From Nocardioides marinus (lineage in GTDB: Bacteria; Actinomycetota; Actinomycetes; Propionibacteriales; Nocardioidaceae): a stretch of 64,000 nt of DNA. The position numbers and the translations under genes were made by a program. The stretch is taken from NCBI RefSeq assembly GCF_013408145.1, contig NZ_JACBZI010000001.1, forward strand, positions 992,001 through 1,056,000, in the 5' to 3' direction. Below are positions 16,912 through 25,955 of this stretch, piece after piece. Below the pieces are notes generated by a model that saw nothing but the letters and a program-made list of their open reading frames with translations, did not search any database and was not told the origin of the DNA. The stretch's first letter is position 1. Every line of letters begins with the position of its first letter.

Positions 16912-17217
16912 CTAGCCGAGCTCGGTGACCCGATCGACTGCGGCCCGTGCAGTGGCGGCGGCCTCTGCGCGCGCCTGCTGCTGCTCTCGCCACGCCGCCT
17001 CGAAGACGTCCAGCGAGGGAGCGACCCAGCCCGGCGACGGCGCGGTCAGATGCACCGCCAGCCGGTGCCGCGGCAGGCCGGGGCGCCCTGCGGGCGCCCA
17101 CCAGATCTACGTACGCGTCGACCACTCGTCCGGCGGGGTACCTGCGTAGCCGGCGGCGGCAAGGAACTGCCGCACCTGAGCGCGCGTCGCACCCCGGGGT
17201 CGCTTCGTGGCAGACAT
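16912..17217 (-). pseudogene. Small backbone protein gene with an in-frame stop
   Basis: From ATG 17217 (minus strand) a 102-codon frame reads MSATKRPRGATRAQVRQFLA, then AGYAGTPPDEWSTRT, meets TAG at 17109-17107, and resumes in the same frame to a normal end (SPGWVAPSLDVFEAAWREQQ, then a helical Ala/Arg tail, VTELG). A pair of compensating indels around the stop would instead read YVDLVGA, which looks more natural, so either a nonsense mutation or double frameshift is possible. Codon use in both halves is that of real genes. Function unknown; it lies downstream of the relaxase on the same strand. Confidence 0.45.
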
Positions 17218-17283
17218 GACACCTTGATCGGCCGGGGGAGTGGGCGCCCAAGGCTACTGACCGAGGCCGGACAGTCCGGCCAG

Positions 17284-20200
17284 TCAGCGTCGCGGAGTGC
17301 CGCGCCGCGGCGGCCGCGGGCGGTTGACGTCCTGCCGGTCGCGCGCTGCTCCCTGCGACGTGGTCGGCGCCGGGGTGCTCTCGCCGGTGTCGATCGGGAT
17401 CTCCAGACGGGAGACGATCCGGTGGCGAAGGTCGCGGGCGGGGCTGTCGCCCAGGGGCTTCTCGGCGACGATCGCGCGGGTCGCGGCGCCGACGTCGTGG
17501 CCTTGCTCGTGGGCCTGCTGCAGCATCGCTGCGGTGGCCGGCCAGTCGCCCTGCTCTAGCAGGCGCGGGTCGAGCTCGCGGGCCAGCGGCGCCCACCGCT
17601 CGGCGGGCGTCTTGTCGGCCGCGGCCGAGAGTCGGGCACGGATCTCGCTGCTCTTGTGCAGCTCGGCCAAGGCCGCCTTCCGCGGGTCGGCATCCCACGT
17701 CCTAACCGCGTCCCGCAGGTCCCGGCGGGCGTGCAGCTGGGAGAGCTGCAGCCGTGCCCGCACCTGGTTGGCGCCCGGCTCCCAGGCCAGGCTGGGACGT
17801 GCCGAGATGACCCGCATGGCGGCCACCCGTGCCTGCTCGGCGCCGAGGTTGTCGAGGCGTTCGGTGAGGAGGTGGTCGCCCAGGGACCGGAAGGCGGGCT
17901 GGCCGCTGGCCACCGCGGCGGTGAGCGCGGCTGGGCCGCGCTGAGCGAGCAGGTCGGCGGGGTCGAGTCCGTCGGGGAACCGGGCGTAGCCGGGGTCCAG
18001 GCCGTGCGGGGTGAGCATCCAGAAGTCGCGCTCGGCCGCGACCTGGCCCGCTAGGTCGGCGTCGGTGGCCACGATCGGGTCGCGGCCGACGGCGGCGAGC
18101 TGCGCGACCTGCTCATCGGTCAGTGACGTGCCGAGCGGGGCCACGCCGAGGTAGAGGCCGGCGCTGGCGATCGTGACGGCGACGGCGTCCATCGGGCCCT
18201 CGACGATCACCGGGACGGCACCCTCGGCGAGCAGCTCGTCGACGACGCCGAACAGCTGCGCGCCCTTGTGGAACAGCGGGGTGTCGGCGGTGTTGAGGTA
18301 CTTCGGGCCGGCCTTGTCGGTGTCGGTGAGGTCGGGGCGGCGGCGGCCGACGAAGCCGAGCACTTCGCCCTGGTGGATCACCGGGAACATCACCCGGTCG
18401 CGGAACCGGTCGATGAGGCGGCCGGTGCTGGCCTCGGTGGCGACGCCGGTGGCAAGCATCTCTGCGTCACTGACGTCGCGGCCGCGGAGGTGGTCGACCA
18501 GGTTGGTCCACCCGGCCGGCGCCTGACCGGGGCGGAACCGCGCGTCGCCGGTGAGGTCGACGGCGAACCGGCCGGTGAGGTAGTCGCGGCCCCACGAGTC
18601 GGTGAACCGGGCCTCGAAGAAGGCCTGGGTGAGCTCGTTGATCTCGACCATGCGCTCACGCGTGACGGGGGAGGTGTGCCACTCGTCGGCGCGCTGGTAC
18701 ATGAGCCGGATGTCGGCGTCGGTGGGCTCCAGGCGGGTGCCGCCGAGGTCGCGGAGGTAGGCGGCCAGCGTCAGGTCGGACTCGATGTACTGGGCCTCGT
18801 CGACGTCGACCAGGTCGCCAGAGACGGCATCCACCACGTGCTCGTCGGCCGCGAGCTCGTCGTACGGGCCGGGGTCCTCGGCGAGCGGCCAGTCGGCCCA
18901 GTCGGGGTCGGCGGCGTGGTCGACGAGCGTTGCCGGGTCCGGCTCGATCCCGTCCCACAGGTCGGCGGGCGGCTCGTCGAAGTGGACATCGTGCGCGTGC
19001 TCGTCGGGGGCGGTCTCCAGCGCGATCGAGGTCCGCCAGACCAGCGCCTGGCACTCGTCGACGCCCTCCCAGCCGTCGCTCGGCATTGCCCGGCCGGCGC
19101 CCAGCAGGGCCTCGACCTGCCAGCCGCGCTGCAGGCCGTGGTCGACGTTCGCGACGAGCGCGGGCCACCAGGTGCTGGCCTGGATGCTCGCGGCGCGCTC
19201 GGGACCGAGCAGATCCGCGAGCCGAGGCGCCCAGTCGGTGGTGACGCTCTCGCCGTGGGAGCCGTCGCCGATCTGGGAGGCAACTGCCGGGGTGAGCTGA
19301 CGGGCCATGCGCCACCAGATCGCGGCGGCGGCGTGCTCGTCGGGGAGCGGGCCGGCCGGGTGGTCGGGCGCGGTGGCGGTGCGCAGCAGCTCGTGGGCGG
19401 TGACGCTCGCGCGGGACATCGCGGCCAGCCGCTCGGCGAGCAGCGGGGTGAACTCGTGGTCGCGGACCTGCGGGGCGAGGGTGTAGAGCAGTTGGCGCCA
19501 TTCCTTGAGTGCCGGCGTGTGGTCGCCGGTGACGGCGCGGTTGAGCCGCCGCTGGTAGGTGGAGGAGGCCTTCTGCAGCTGCGGTGCGCCGGTCGGTCGC
19601 CGGTCGTCGCCAGGGACCTGCATGGCTGCGCGCCAGACCTCGACGTTTGCGACCGTGGCGGCCTCGGGCCGGAGGCCGTTCTGTGCCCACGCCGGCAGTG
19701 CTGCCTGGTCGGTCGCCCGCGTTCGGACCTGGTCGGCGAGCTGCTCGACCAGGTGAGCGCGCTGGGAGAGGTAGGCGCCCCAGTGCGGGTCGTCGGCCAG
19801 GTGGGCCGGGACCGCGGGCATCCACGGCAGCGGCCCGGCGCCCGCGTTGCGCAGGCCGGAGGCGTCGAGGCGCCAGTCCAGAACCGCGGCGCGGTCGTGC
19901 GCGGTCTCCAGCTCCCGGTCGCCGGCGGCGGCCCGGAGGGCTTCGACGGGGTTCTCGCCGGCCGCGCCGAGCAGCAGCAGGTGGGCGCGCAGGGTGGGCC
20001 AGGCGGCCTCATCCGACAATCCGGGAGCCAGTGTCTCGACGGCGGTGTCCAGCGCGTCGACCACGGTGACCGTGGTGCCGTCGACGCCGGTCGTGGTCTC
20101 GTGGCGCAGCAGGTCCTCGGCGGCGACGTAGAGGCTGTCGAGGTAGCGCTGTGCGGCCTCGCCGAGCCGGGTGGCCGGGTCGGCCTGCTCGCGGATCAGG

Positions 20201-23190
20201 CTGGTCGCGGACCGCTGCGTGTTGTCGCGGCCCAGCATCGACTCGAGGATGTCGGTGGGGGTGAGCGGCCGGACCAGGGTCGGGTGGATCACCGAGTGCG
20301 GGTCGCCGTCGCCGACGACCTCGAGGTAGACGTGGTTGGCGTGCGCGCCGCGGGTCATCATCGTGTAGAGCTGCTGGCGCGACTCGGTGCCGGTGGCTAG
20401 GCCGTGCACGGTGTCGGCTGTGACGCCCTGGGCGGTGTGCACGGTGCACGCGTAGCCGAGCTCGGTGGAGCGGGAGACGTAGTCGGCGGGCAGCCGCACG
20501 GTGCGGCCGTGCTGGGTGTGCTGGACGGTCAGGTCGCCGCGGTCGTGGATCTCCAGGACGGTCCAGCGGTCGCCGTTCTTCACCCAGTCGGTGGCTGAGG
20601 TGCGCAGCCGGCGGTTGTTCTCGCGGGTGATGATCAGTTCGCCGATCGAGGCCTCGTTGCCGTCGGCGAGCCGGCGGACCGGGCCATTGGCGGCGACGTC
20701 GGTGGGGTTGATCCCCTCGAGTCGGTGGGCGCGGGCCTGCTGGTTCAGCTCGCTGACCAGGTCGCGGGTGGGGGCGAGCATGATCGAGTCGAGCCCGGCG
20801 GCGCGGTCGGCCTGCCAGGCGGCGAAGACGTCCTCGGTCATGGTGGCCAGGTCGCCGACGTGGACGCGGTCGCGGTCGAGGTAGAAGCCGAGTGCCTCGG
20901 GCTTGCCTTCGCGAAGCGCGAGCGATGCGGCGCCCTCGGCGGGGTCCTTGAACCGGACGAGCTCGGTCAGCTGCAGCCCGCCGTGGGTGGCGCGGATGTC
21001 GCGGAGCACGCCGCCGGCGCCGATCGCGGAGAGCTGCTGGTCGTCGCCGATCAGCCGGGCGCTGCCGCCGCGCTCGAGGATGTAGGAGACCGCCGCGTCC
21101 AGCGAGAGGGTGTCGGCCATGCCGGCCTCGTCGATGACCACGAGGGTGGAGGAGTCGATGCCGGCGACCCAGTCCGGCATAGCGGCTCCGGTCTCGCGGG
21201 CCTGCTCGAGGCAGTGGGTGAGCTTGGCCAGGGTGTCGGTCTGGGTGTCGATCTGGGAGCGCAGGGCGTCGGCGGCCGCGGCTGAGGGGGCCAGGCCGAT
21301 GATGGTTCCGCCGCCGTCGGCCCAGGCGCTGGCCAGGGCTCGCATCGCGGTGGTCTTGCCCGATCCGGCCGGCGCGATCGCCAGCTGGAGCCGGGCGCCG
21401 GAGGTGGCCATCTCCCGGACCAGGGTGGCCTGTCCGGCGTTGAGGGTGATGTCGTTGGCGGTCGACTCCAGCAGTGCCAGGTCGACCGACGCGGCCTCGA
21501 CGGCGTACCCGTCGTGGCGGCCGGCGGCGTCGACCAGGCGCTGCTCTGCGGCCAGCACCTTGCTCGAGGTGAACAGGTCGGCGCCGGCCTGGGTGTAGAC
21601 CGAGGAGCCGTCGGCGCGGCGCAGCTCGGCCGGTTCGTTGATGGTGTCCCAGGGGCGGGCCATGCTCACCGAGTGGTCGTCGAGGACCTCGCTGACGAGC
21701 AGGTCGACGACCTGGGAGACCTGGTTGGTGGGCACATTGGCGGCCCGGACCTGCCGCTGGGCCTCGGCGTAGACGTGCCAGTACTGCCAGGTGCTGCGGC
21801 TGCCCTCCATCGTGGCCACGATGCGGTCGGTGGTCTTGGTGAACCAGGCTGAGTCGGCCAGGGAGCGGGCCGCGCCCTTGGGGTTGAGGGCGCCGTGGAC
21901 CATTTGCTTGACCCGCTGCGGGGTGCCCAGCACCTCGACCGCCTCGCGGTGCCAGGCCTCGCGCTGCTCGGCCAGCGAGCGCGGCTCGTGCTTGGACTCG
22001 CGGGTCTCCAGCGTCGCCTGCTGGGACAGCTGGATGGTCTCGACCGGGGTCGGCGGACGGCCGTGGGTGGCCTGGAAGGCGGCCGCGAGGACCTTGCGGC
22101 GGTCCTCGACGTTGAGCCGGCGCTTGGAGAAGCGGCGGTTGAGGTTGGGGTCGACGCCGACGATCTCGCGGATCGGCCGCTTGCGGGCGTCCTCGTTCGG
22201 GCGCTCGGCGAACTGGACGCCGAGGGCGTCGACCAGGTGCCGCTCGAGTGCGGTGTTGTAGGTCTCCGAGGCCGAGACGACTGCCTTGTGCAGCGGTCGC
22301 CCGTCGATGGCTAGCCACTTGCCGTCGAGGGTCTGGACCTTGTTCGCCACGGCCACGTGGGTGTGTAGGTCGGGGTCTCCGGCGCGGGAGTCGCGGTGAG
22401 TGAATGCCGTGGCGATCAGGCCGCGGACGTCGACCTGGCGGACGCCGTTGGTGCCCTGGCGGGTGAACAGTGCCGTGGATTCGATGAAGTCCAGGGCGTC
22501 TTTGATCGCCGCATGGTGGGCCCGCTCGATCACCGCGGCGGTCTTGGGGTCGGCGATCGCCCACAGCACCGAGACGCTCTTGACCGGGGAGAAGGTCAGG
22601 TCGTAGCCGGCCACCGCGTTGGTCTTCGGGCGGGAGTGCTTGGCGATGGTGGCGGCGAGCTCGCGGGCGTCGGCCGGCTCGCGGCCGTGCTCGGCACGGA
22701 AGAACTCGGCGGCCACCTCGGTGCGGATCTTGGCCCGGTCGGCCGCGGGGACCGGCCAGTCCCCGGGTAGGCCGGCGGCTTCGTTCAGGGCCGCGATGCC
22801 CTTGGCGACCTCGATCCGGAACGGGCTGGTGTCGTTGTCGTAGACCTTGTACGGGGTGCCGAGGCGGATCGCGGTCTTGTAGTCGGCCTCGGTCGGCCGG
22901 GCGGCGTCGTCGCGGCCGATGCGCAGGTCCAGCTCCTTGGTGCGCTGGGTGGCCAGCGGGTGGTGGCCGGAGCCGAACAACGACTGCATGTGGTCGGCGG
23001 TGACGACGTCGCCGGCGTCGAGTCCCTCGATGCCCTCCATGCTCGAGCCGACCCACACGCCGGGCGTCTCGCCCTTCTCGGTGTAGTAGCTCGCAAGGCC
23101 GGTGTGGCCCTTGTCGGTGGCGTCCATCGCTGCGACCTGGCGGGTCAGGTAGTCGTACCCCGACCCGGCCGTCAGCTTGTGGAGGCTCAT
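17284..23190 (-). CDS. MOB-F relaxase fused to RecD-like helicase and DnaG-like primase domain
   Basis: 1968-residue conjugative initiator. Residues 1-350 form a TrwC-type relaxase: MSLHKLTAGSGYDYLTRQ with paired Tyr12 and Tyr14, and the metal-binding histidines in DPDLHTHVAVANK near 270. A RecD/TraI-like helicase follows, with Walker A APAGSGKTTAMRAL near 608, Walker B VVIDEAGMAD near 685 and the late motif VHTAQGVTADT near 920. After a long helical linker comes a DnaG-like part: FRDRVMFPV, then GPKYLNTADTPLFHKG, a Toprim EGPMDA near 1664 and TDADLAGQ near 1710. It should nick oriT, unwind the strand and prime the complement in the recipient. GTG 23202 is an alternative start; ATG 23190 gives the canonical relaxase N-terminus. 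Zinc-ribbon residues of DnaG are not apparent. Confidence 0.88.
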   Translation of the reverse strand: MSLHKLTAGSGYDYLTRQVAAMDATDKGHTGLASYYTEKGETPGVWVGSSMEGIEGLDAGDVVTADHMQSLFGSGHHPLATQRTKELDLRIGRDDAARPTEADYKTAIRLGTPYKVYDNDTSPFRIEVAKGIAALNEAAGLPGDWPVPAADRAKIRTEVAAEFFRAEHGREPADARELAATIAKHSRPKTNAVAGYDLTFSPVKSVSVLWAIADPKTAAVIERAHHAAIKDALDFIESTALFTRQGTNGVRQVDVRGLIATAFTHRDSRAGDPDLHTHVAVANKVQTLDGKWLAIDGRPLHKAVVSASETYNTALERHLVDALGVQFAERPNEDARKRPIREIVGVDPNLNRRFSKRRLNVEDRRKVLAAAFQATHGRPPTPVETIQLSQQATLETRESKHEPRSLAEQREAWHREAVEVLGTPQRVKQMVHGALNPKGAARSLADSAWFTKTTDRIVATMEGSRSTWQYWHVYAEAQRQVRAANVPTNQVSQVVDLLVSEVLDDHSVSMARPWDTINEPAELRRADGSSVYTQAGADLFTSSKVLAAEQRLVDAAGRHDGYAVEAASVDLALLESTANDITLNAGQATLVREMATSGARLQLAIAPAGSGKTTAMRALASAWADGGGTIIGLAPSAAAADALRSQIDTQTDTLAKLTHCLEQARETGAAMPDWVAGIDSSTLVVIDEAGMADTLSLDAAVSYILERGGSARLIGDDQQLSAIGAGGVLRDIRATHGGLQLTELVRFKDPAEGAASLALREGKPEALGFYLDRDRVHVGDLATMTEDVFAAWQADRAAGLDSIMLAPTRDLVSELNQQARAHRLEGINPTDVAANGPVRRLADGNEASIGELIITRENNRRLRTSATDWVKNGDRWTVLEIHDRGDLTVQHTQHGRTVRLPADYVSRSTELGYACTVHTAQGVTADTVHGLATGTESRQQLYTMMTRGAHANHVYLEVVGDGDPHSVIHPTLVRPLTPTDILESMLGRDNTQRSATSLIREQADPATRLGEAAQRYLDSLYVAAEDLLRHETTTGVDGTTVTVVDALDTAVETLAPGLSDEAAWPTLRAHLLLLGAAGENPVEALRAAAGDRELETAHDRAAVLDWRLDASGLRNAGAGPLPWMPAVPAHLADDPHWGAYLSQRAHLVEQLADQVRTRATDQAALPAWAQNGLRPEAATVANVEVWRAAMQVPGDDRRPTGAPQLQKASSTYQRRLNRAVTGDHTPALKEWRQLLYTLAPQVRDHEFTPLLAERLAAMSRASVTAHELLRTATAPDHPAGPLPDEHAAAAIWWRMARQLTPAVASQIGDGSHGESVTTDWAPRLADLLGPERAASIQASTWWPALVANVDHGLQRGWQVEALLGAGRAMPSDGWEGVDECQALVWRTSIALETAPDEHAHDVHFDEPPADLWDGIEPDPATLVDHAADPDWADWPLAEDPGPYDELAADEHVVDAVSGDLVDVDEAQYIESDLTLAAYLRDLGGTRLEPTDADIRLMYQRADEWHTSPVTRERMVEINELTQAFFEARFTDSWGRDYLTGRFAVDLTGDARFRPGQAPAGWTNLVDHLRGRDVSDAEMLATGVATEASTGRLIDRFRDRVMFPVIHQGEVLGFVGRRRPDLTDTDKAGPKYLNTADTPLFHKGAQLFGVVDELLAEGAVPVIVEGPMDAVAVTIASAGLYLGVAPLGTSLTDEQVAQLAAVGRDPIVATDADLAGQVAAERDFWMLTPHGLDPGYARFPDGLDPADLLAQRGPAALTAAVASGQPAFRSLGDHLLTERLDNLGAEQARVAAMRVISARPSLAWEPGANQVRARLQLSQLHARRDLRDAVRTWDADPRKAALAELHKSSEIRARLSAAADKTPAERWAPLARELDPRLLEQGDWPATAAMLQQAHEQGHDVGAATRAIVAEKPLGDSPARDLRHRIVSRLEIPIDTGESTPAPTTSQGAARDRQDVNRPRPPRRGTPRR

Positions 23191-23489
23191 CGTCACGGTC
23201 ACCTATGTGTGATCCGGCGGGCTGGGCGATCACTTCGGACCGGATTTCTGGGGTGTTCTTTCTATTCGGCGAACCGAGAATGCAAGAGGTGTGTGGCACT
23301 TGGTCGGTCGCGGAAATCTGGGGGGACGCTGAGGGGCATGGGTGACGGGTGGGGCGTCGGGTTCGGATCGGGTGGGCTGAACGGGTCGAGGGAGCGGGTT
23401 TGAAGGCTTCTGCGGTTCGGTGATCGCTCGGGGTCCGGGAAATGTCGTAGGTGACTGTCAGGGTCCATGTCGACACGAGTGAGGACCGG
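23191..23489. other. Candidate oriT / divergent control interval
   Basis: Divergent gap of about 300 bases between the relaxase gene and the plus-strand gene at 23490. It holds an inverted repeat GTGATC (23209-23214) / GATCAC (23228-23233), an AT-rich TTCTTTCTATTC (23256-23267), two similar blocks CGGATTTCTGGGG and GCGGAAATCTGGGG, and TAGGTGACTG at 23448-23457. MobF oriT sites usually lie next to the relaxase gene, so this is the best place for it in the window. No nick site can be proven by eye. Confidence 0.4.
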
Positions 23490-23900
23490 ATGAGTCAGCA
23501 GACGATCAAGCAGCAGGCACGGCGTACGGCGCGGGAGATGGCCGAGAAGCGGCGGCGCGAGCGCGAGGAGCGGGAGCGCCGGGTGATCGACCTGGCCGAG
23601 CGGGTCATGGTCGCGATCGGTGAGCGCGACGCGGCGGTGGCCGAGACCGAGAAGCGAGCCGGTGAGGCGCTGCGGGAGTTGACCGAGCGCGAGGGCCTGT
23701 CCCTGGGCGAGGCCGTCGAGTGGTGCGGCGAGACGATCACCGTGCGCGAGGCGACGCGACTGCGGCGGCTCGCCAGTGAGCCGCAGGCAGGCGACGATGG
23801 CGACCAGGACAGCGACCGTGACGGCGCGCAGGGCGGCGACGATGCGGCGCTGGCGACCGCTGGGAGTGGGGGAGCGGGTGCCGGTTCGTCGGCTGGATGA
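23490..23900 (+). CDS. Basic coiled-coil plasmid protein, unknown function
   Basis: 136-residue protein starting at ATG 23490. Residues 5-60 are an extremely charged helix (ARRTAREMAEKRRREREERE), followed by VIDLAERVMVAIGERDAAVAE and a region with short SLGEAVEWCGETITVREATRL that could be a small helix-turn-helix. The tail is Gly/Asp/Ala-rich and disordered. It stands divergent to the relaxase across the putative oriT, the position of relaxosome accessory or nick-site-binding proteins, which is a reasonable but unproved role. It overlaps the next gene. Confidence 0.65.
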   Translation: MSQQTIKQQARRTAREMAEKRRREREERERRVIDLAERVMVAIGERDAAVAETEKRAGEALRELTEREGLSLGEAVEWCGETITVREATRLRRLASEPQAGDDGDQDSDRDGAQGGDDAALATAGSGGAGAGSSAG

Positions 23901-24405
23901 CGCCGGCCTCGCGGCGGTCGCGGCAGCGATCACCGATCCGGCCGTGCTCGCGCGGTACCGGACGAAGGTCGCCACGGTGCCGGGGAGCGAGTGTCTGTGG
24001 TGGACCGGCGCGGTTGCCGGTCGGTCCGATCGTGAGCGCACGGACGGCGGCGGACATGGCCGGTTCTGGTACGCGCCAGGGCGGGTGATCATCGCGCACC
24101 GGTTCGCGTTCGCGGTGATGAACGGGGTGGACGCGCTCGCGGAGGCGCGGCTGCTCGGGCATCGGTGTCACAACCCGCTGTGCCAGCGGATCGCACCGGA
24201 TCACGTCGTGGTATCGAGCGCGGCGCAGAACCGCCGGGAGTGGTCGGTGCAGCGGCGGCTGCCGTACAGCCCGCTGGCCGATCCCCGCGGGCCGCGACGG
24301 CGGGCGCGGGAACTGCGCGACCTGGCGCGCGAGGACCCGCAGCTGGTGGCCGACGACCTCGCGCGGCTCCAGGAGCTGCTGGGCGAGCAACTGACGCTCT
24401 GGTGA
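23878..24405 (+). CDS. HNH-endonuclease-like protein
   Basis: About 175 residues from GTG 23878, which has a purine-rich GGGAGTGGGGGAG just upstream; a longer form from 23776 would overlap the previous gene heavily. The core CLWWTGAVAG, HGRFWYAPGRVIIAHRFAF, and LGHRCHNPLCQRIAPDHVVV has the Cys/His arrangement of zinc-containing HNH proteins of phages and plasmids (His of AHRFAF, then HRC-x4-C-x5-H). The C-terminal helix is Arg/Leu-rich. Likely a DNA-binding or nicking enzyme; substrate unknown. Confidence 0.65.
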   Translation: MPVRRLDDAGLAAVAAAITDPAVLARYRTKVATVPGSECLWWTGAVAGRSDRERTDGGGHGRFWYAPGRVIIAHRFAFAVMNGVDALAEARLLGHRCHNPLCQRIAPDHVVVSSAAQNRREWSVQRRLPYSPLADPRGPRRRARELRDLAREDPQLVADDLARLQELLGEQLTLW

Positions 24406-24444
24406 GGTTGGGCGGACGCAGAAGGCCGCCCGCAGCGGACAGCG

Positions 24445-24819
24445 CTACGGGCGGCCTGCGGCCTGAGGGTCAGGCGGGCTCGCCGTCGAGGAGGCCCCGA
24501 GCGTCTCCCACAGGTCGAGGTAGCCGTCAGCGTCCTCGGGCGACTGCTCGCCCCACGTGGCGTGAAGATCGCGGATGCGGTCGAGTCGGTCGAGACGGTC
24601 GGGGAGCGCGTCACGGGCGGCGGCGATGAACTCGACATCGGCGGCATGGCCGGTGGTCTTGAGGCCAAGCCGGTGGTCGTGCCCGGTGTAGTAGGCCACG
24701 AGGATGTTGTCGGGCAGCAGGGCGTCGGCGGCGGTGGCGCGGATCTTGTCACCATCCGGAGTCCAGGCGCCGGGCGTGGCGCGTGCCTCCAGAGCGCGCA
24801 GGGTGGCGTCGTCGCTCAT
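24445..24819 (-). CDS. Small acidic hypothetical protein
   Basis: 124 residues beginning MSDDATLRALEARATPGAWT, with a central AADVEFIAAARDALPDRLDRLDRIRDLH. Plasmid and phage proteins that begin similarly are common but uncharacterised in actinobacteria. The C-terminal 20 residues look disordered. It is the last gene of a minus-strand string of five small genes, each overlapping the next by four bases, so all are co-translated. No catalytic motif seen. Confidence 0.6.
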   Translation of the reverse strand: MSDDATLRALEARATPGAWTPDGDKIRATAADALLPDNILVAYYTGHDHRLGLKTTGHAADVEFIAAARDALPDRLDRLDRIRDLHATWGEQSPEDADGYLDLWETLGASSTASPPDPQAAGRP

Positions 24820-25058
24820 GCGGGCTGGTCCTCCCGGGCGGCGAGGTCGAGCCGCCCGGATGCGGCGGTCGCCACGGCGGTGATCCGGGCGGCCAGCGCC
24901 CGCAACTCGGCGGGCGTGCCCTGGATCGCCACCACGTCGTCACCGGCGAGGGTGAGGACCGGCTGACGATGCTCACCGGCACCCACCCAGTCCTCGCCGG
25001 GGGTGAACACCTGGACGCTGGTCTCGCGAGCGGCCAGCCACTCGATGTGCGCGCTCAT
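24816..25058 (-). CDS. Small hypothetical protein
   Basis: 80 residues (MSAHIEWLAARETSVQVFTP, then PVLTLAGDDVVAIQGTPAEL and an Ala-rich helix). The pattern of short strands followed by a C-terminal helix suggests a compact alpha/beta fold. ATGA overlaps with both neighbours. No recognised family. Confidence 0.6.
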   Translation of the reverse strand: MSAHIEWLAARETSVQVFTPGEDWVGAGEHRQPVLTLAGDDVVAIQGTPAELRALAARITAVATAASGRLDLAAREDQPA

Positions 25059-25351
25059 GGGGTCACCTCGGCGGGCGCGGTGCCGATGAGGCGGCGGAAC
25101 GCCCCCACGTCGGCCTCCAGGGTGAGCAGACGCCGGTGCTGATCGTCGGCTCGTGCGGCGACCTCGGTCAGCACCTCCCGCAGGCCGTCGAGGAAGGCGA
25201 CAACGTCGCGGGCGCTGAGGTCTCCGCGTGGCGGGATCGGCACGCGAAGGTCAGCCGCGTAGGGAACTGCGTTCATGGCTACGCGGATGGCGCGCTGGTC
25301 GTCCGCGCTGATCACAGTGCCGGTCGGGTCGGGCTGGGTCTGCTCGGTCAT
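25055..25351 (-). CDS. Small hypothetical helical protein
   Basis: 98 residues from ATG 25351: MTEQTQPDPTGTVISADDQR, then AMNAVPYAADLRVPIPPRGD and a long amphipathic helix (LREVLTEVAARADDQHRRLL). The helix could mediate oligomerisation. An open frame continuing further upstream in this frame lies over the neighbouring genes and is not real. Start and stop overlap neighbours by four bases. Confidence 0.6.
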   Translation of the reverse strand: MTEQTQPDPTGTVISADDQRAIRVAMNAVPYAADLRVPIPPRGDLSARDVVAFLDGLREVLTEVAARADDQHRRLLTLEADVGAFRRLIGTAPAEVTP

Positions 25352-25587
25352 AACTGCTCCTGTTCGGTGGTGCGGTGGGTGTGCTCGGCGTGCAGGGCGT
25401 CCAGTGCCGTGGCAACACTGGACAGGGCCGCGTCCAGGTGGGCGCGGGCGGCCTCGGGGGTCCAGCGGCGTACGTCGCGCAGCCGGTGCTCGATGACGAT
25501 CAGGTCGCAGGCCGTCTCGCTGAGGGTGTGCCGGTCCTTGGCGGCGCTGGCGTCGACGTCGGCGGGCGTGGCGGTCGGCTGGCTCAT
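25348..25587 (-). CDS. Small hypothetical helical protein
   Basis: 79 residues, MSQPTATPADVDASAAKDRH followed by two predicted helices (LSETACDLIVIEHRLRDV and ARAHLDAALSSVATALDALH). A helical hairpin fold is likely. Unknown function; co-translated with its neighbours in the five-gene string. Confidence 0.6.
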   Translation of the reverse strand: MSQPTATPADVDASAAKDRHTLSETACDLIVIEHRLRDVRRWTPEAARAHLDAALSSVATALDALHAEHTHRTTEQEQL

Positions 25588-25880
25588 CGCAGGACGTCCT
25601 CGATCGCGCGGCGCTTGGCCTCGTCGAGCGTGCGGGTGTTGATCGCCCAGCGCTGCCCGTAGCCGCCGCCGATGTCGGCGTAGAACCCCGGGGCGAGGTA
25701 GGTCGCGTGGTCACCGGGCGTGATCCGGATCAGGTAGATGCGCCCATGGGCGTGGACGCTGGCGGTGTGCGCGGTCCAGCGACCCGGCCAGCGGTCGTCG
25801 GCGTCCACGGTGTGCCACTCCACCGGCGTGGTGTCGGGCGTCGCCGGGGCGGCGCTGGCGTGGGCGGTCGTGTCGGTCAT
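25584..25880 (-). CDS. Small hypothetical protein, first gene of the five-gene string
   Basis: 98 residues with a Trp- and His-rich beta-strand body (VEWHTVDADDRWPGRWTAHT, then IYLIRITPGDHATYLAPGFY) and a short C-terminal helix (DEAKRRAIEDVLR). No recognised family. The preceding gap of 75 bases to the DUF932 gene contains CTCCTCCTTCGG on the plus strand, a strong ribosome-binding site on the minus strand, but no clear promoter, so the string may be read through from the DUF932 gene. Confidence 0.6.
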   Translation of the reverse strand: MTDTTAHASAAPATPDTTPVEWHTVDADDRWPGRWTAHTASVHAHGRIYLIRITPGDHATYLAPGFYADIGGGYGQRWAINTRTLDEAKRRAIEDVLR

Positions 25881-25955
25881 GGCTCCTCCTTCGGTTGAGC
25901 CGGTGGCGGGCCGGACTCGGGGTCTCAGCCCGCCACCGCAGGAACTGGCGGACGG

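Noticed and set aside
16868..17698. Minus-strand frame of 276 codons downstream of the relaxase
   Set aside because: Almost pure Arg/Ala/Gly/Pro composition and overlap with the relaxase end; only the separate 16912-17217 reading has natural codon use.
18268..20400. Long plus-strand open frame of about 710 codons inside the relaxase gene
   Set aside because: It is antisense to the relaxase, Gly/Val/Arg-rich without any family motif, and is explained by the GC-biased third positions of the real gene.
20009..23476. 1155-codon minus-strand frame overlapping the relaxase in another frame
   Set aside because: Arg/Pro/Gly-rich translation typical of an off-frame shadow; the relaxase and helicase motifs are all in the other frame.
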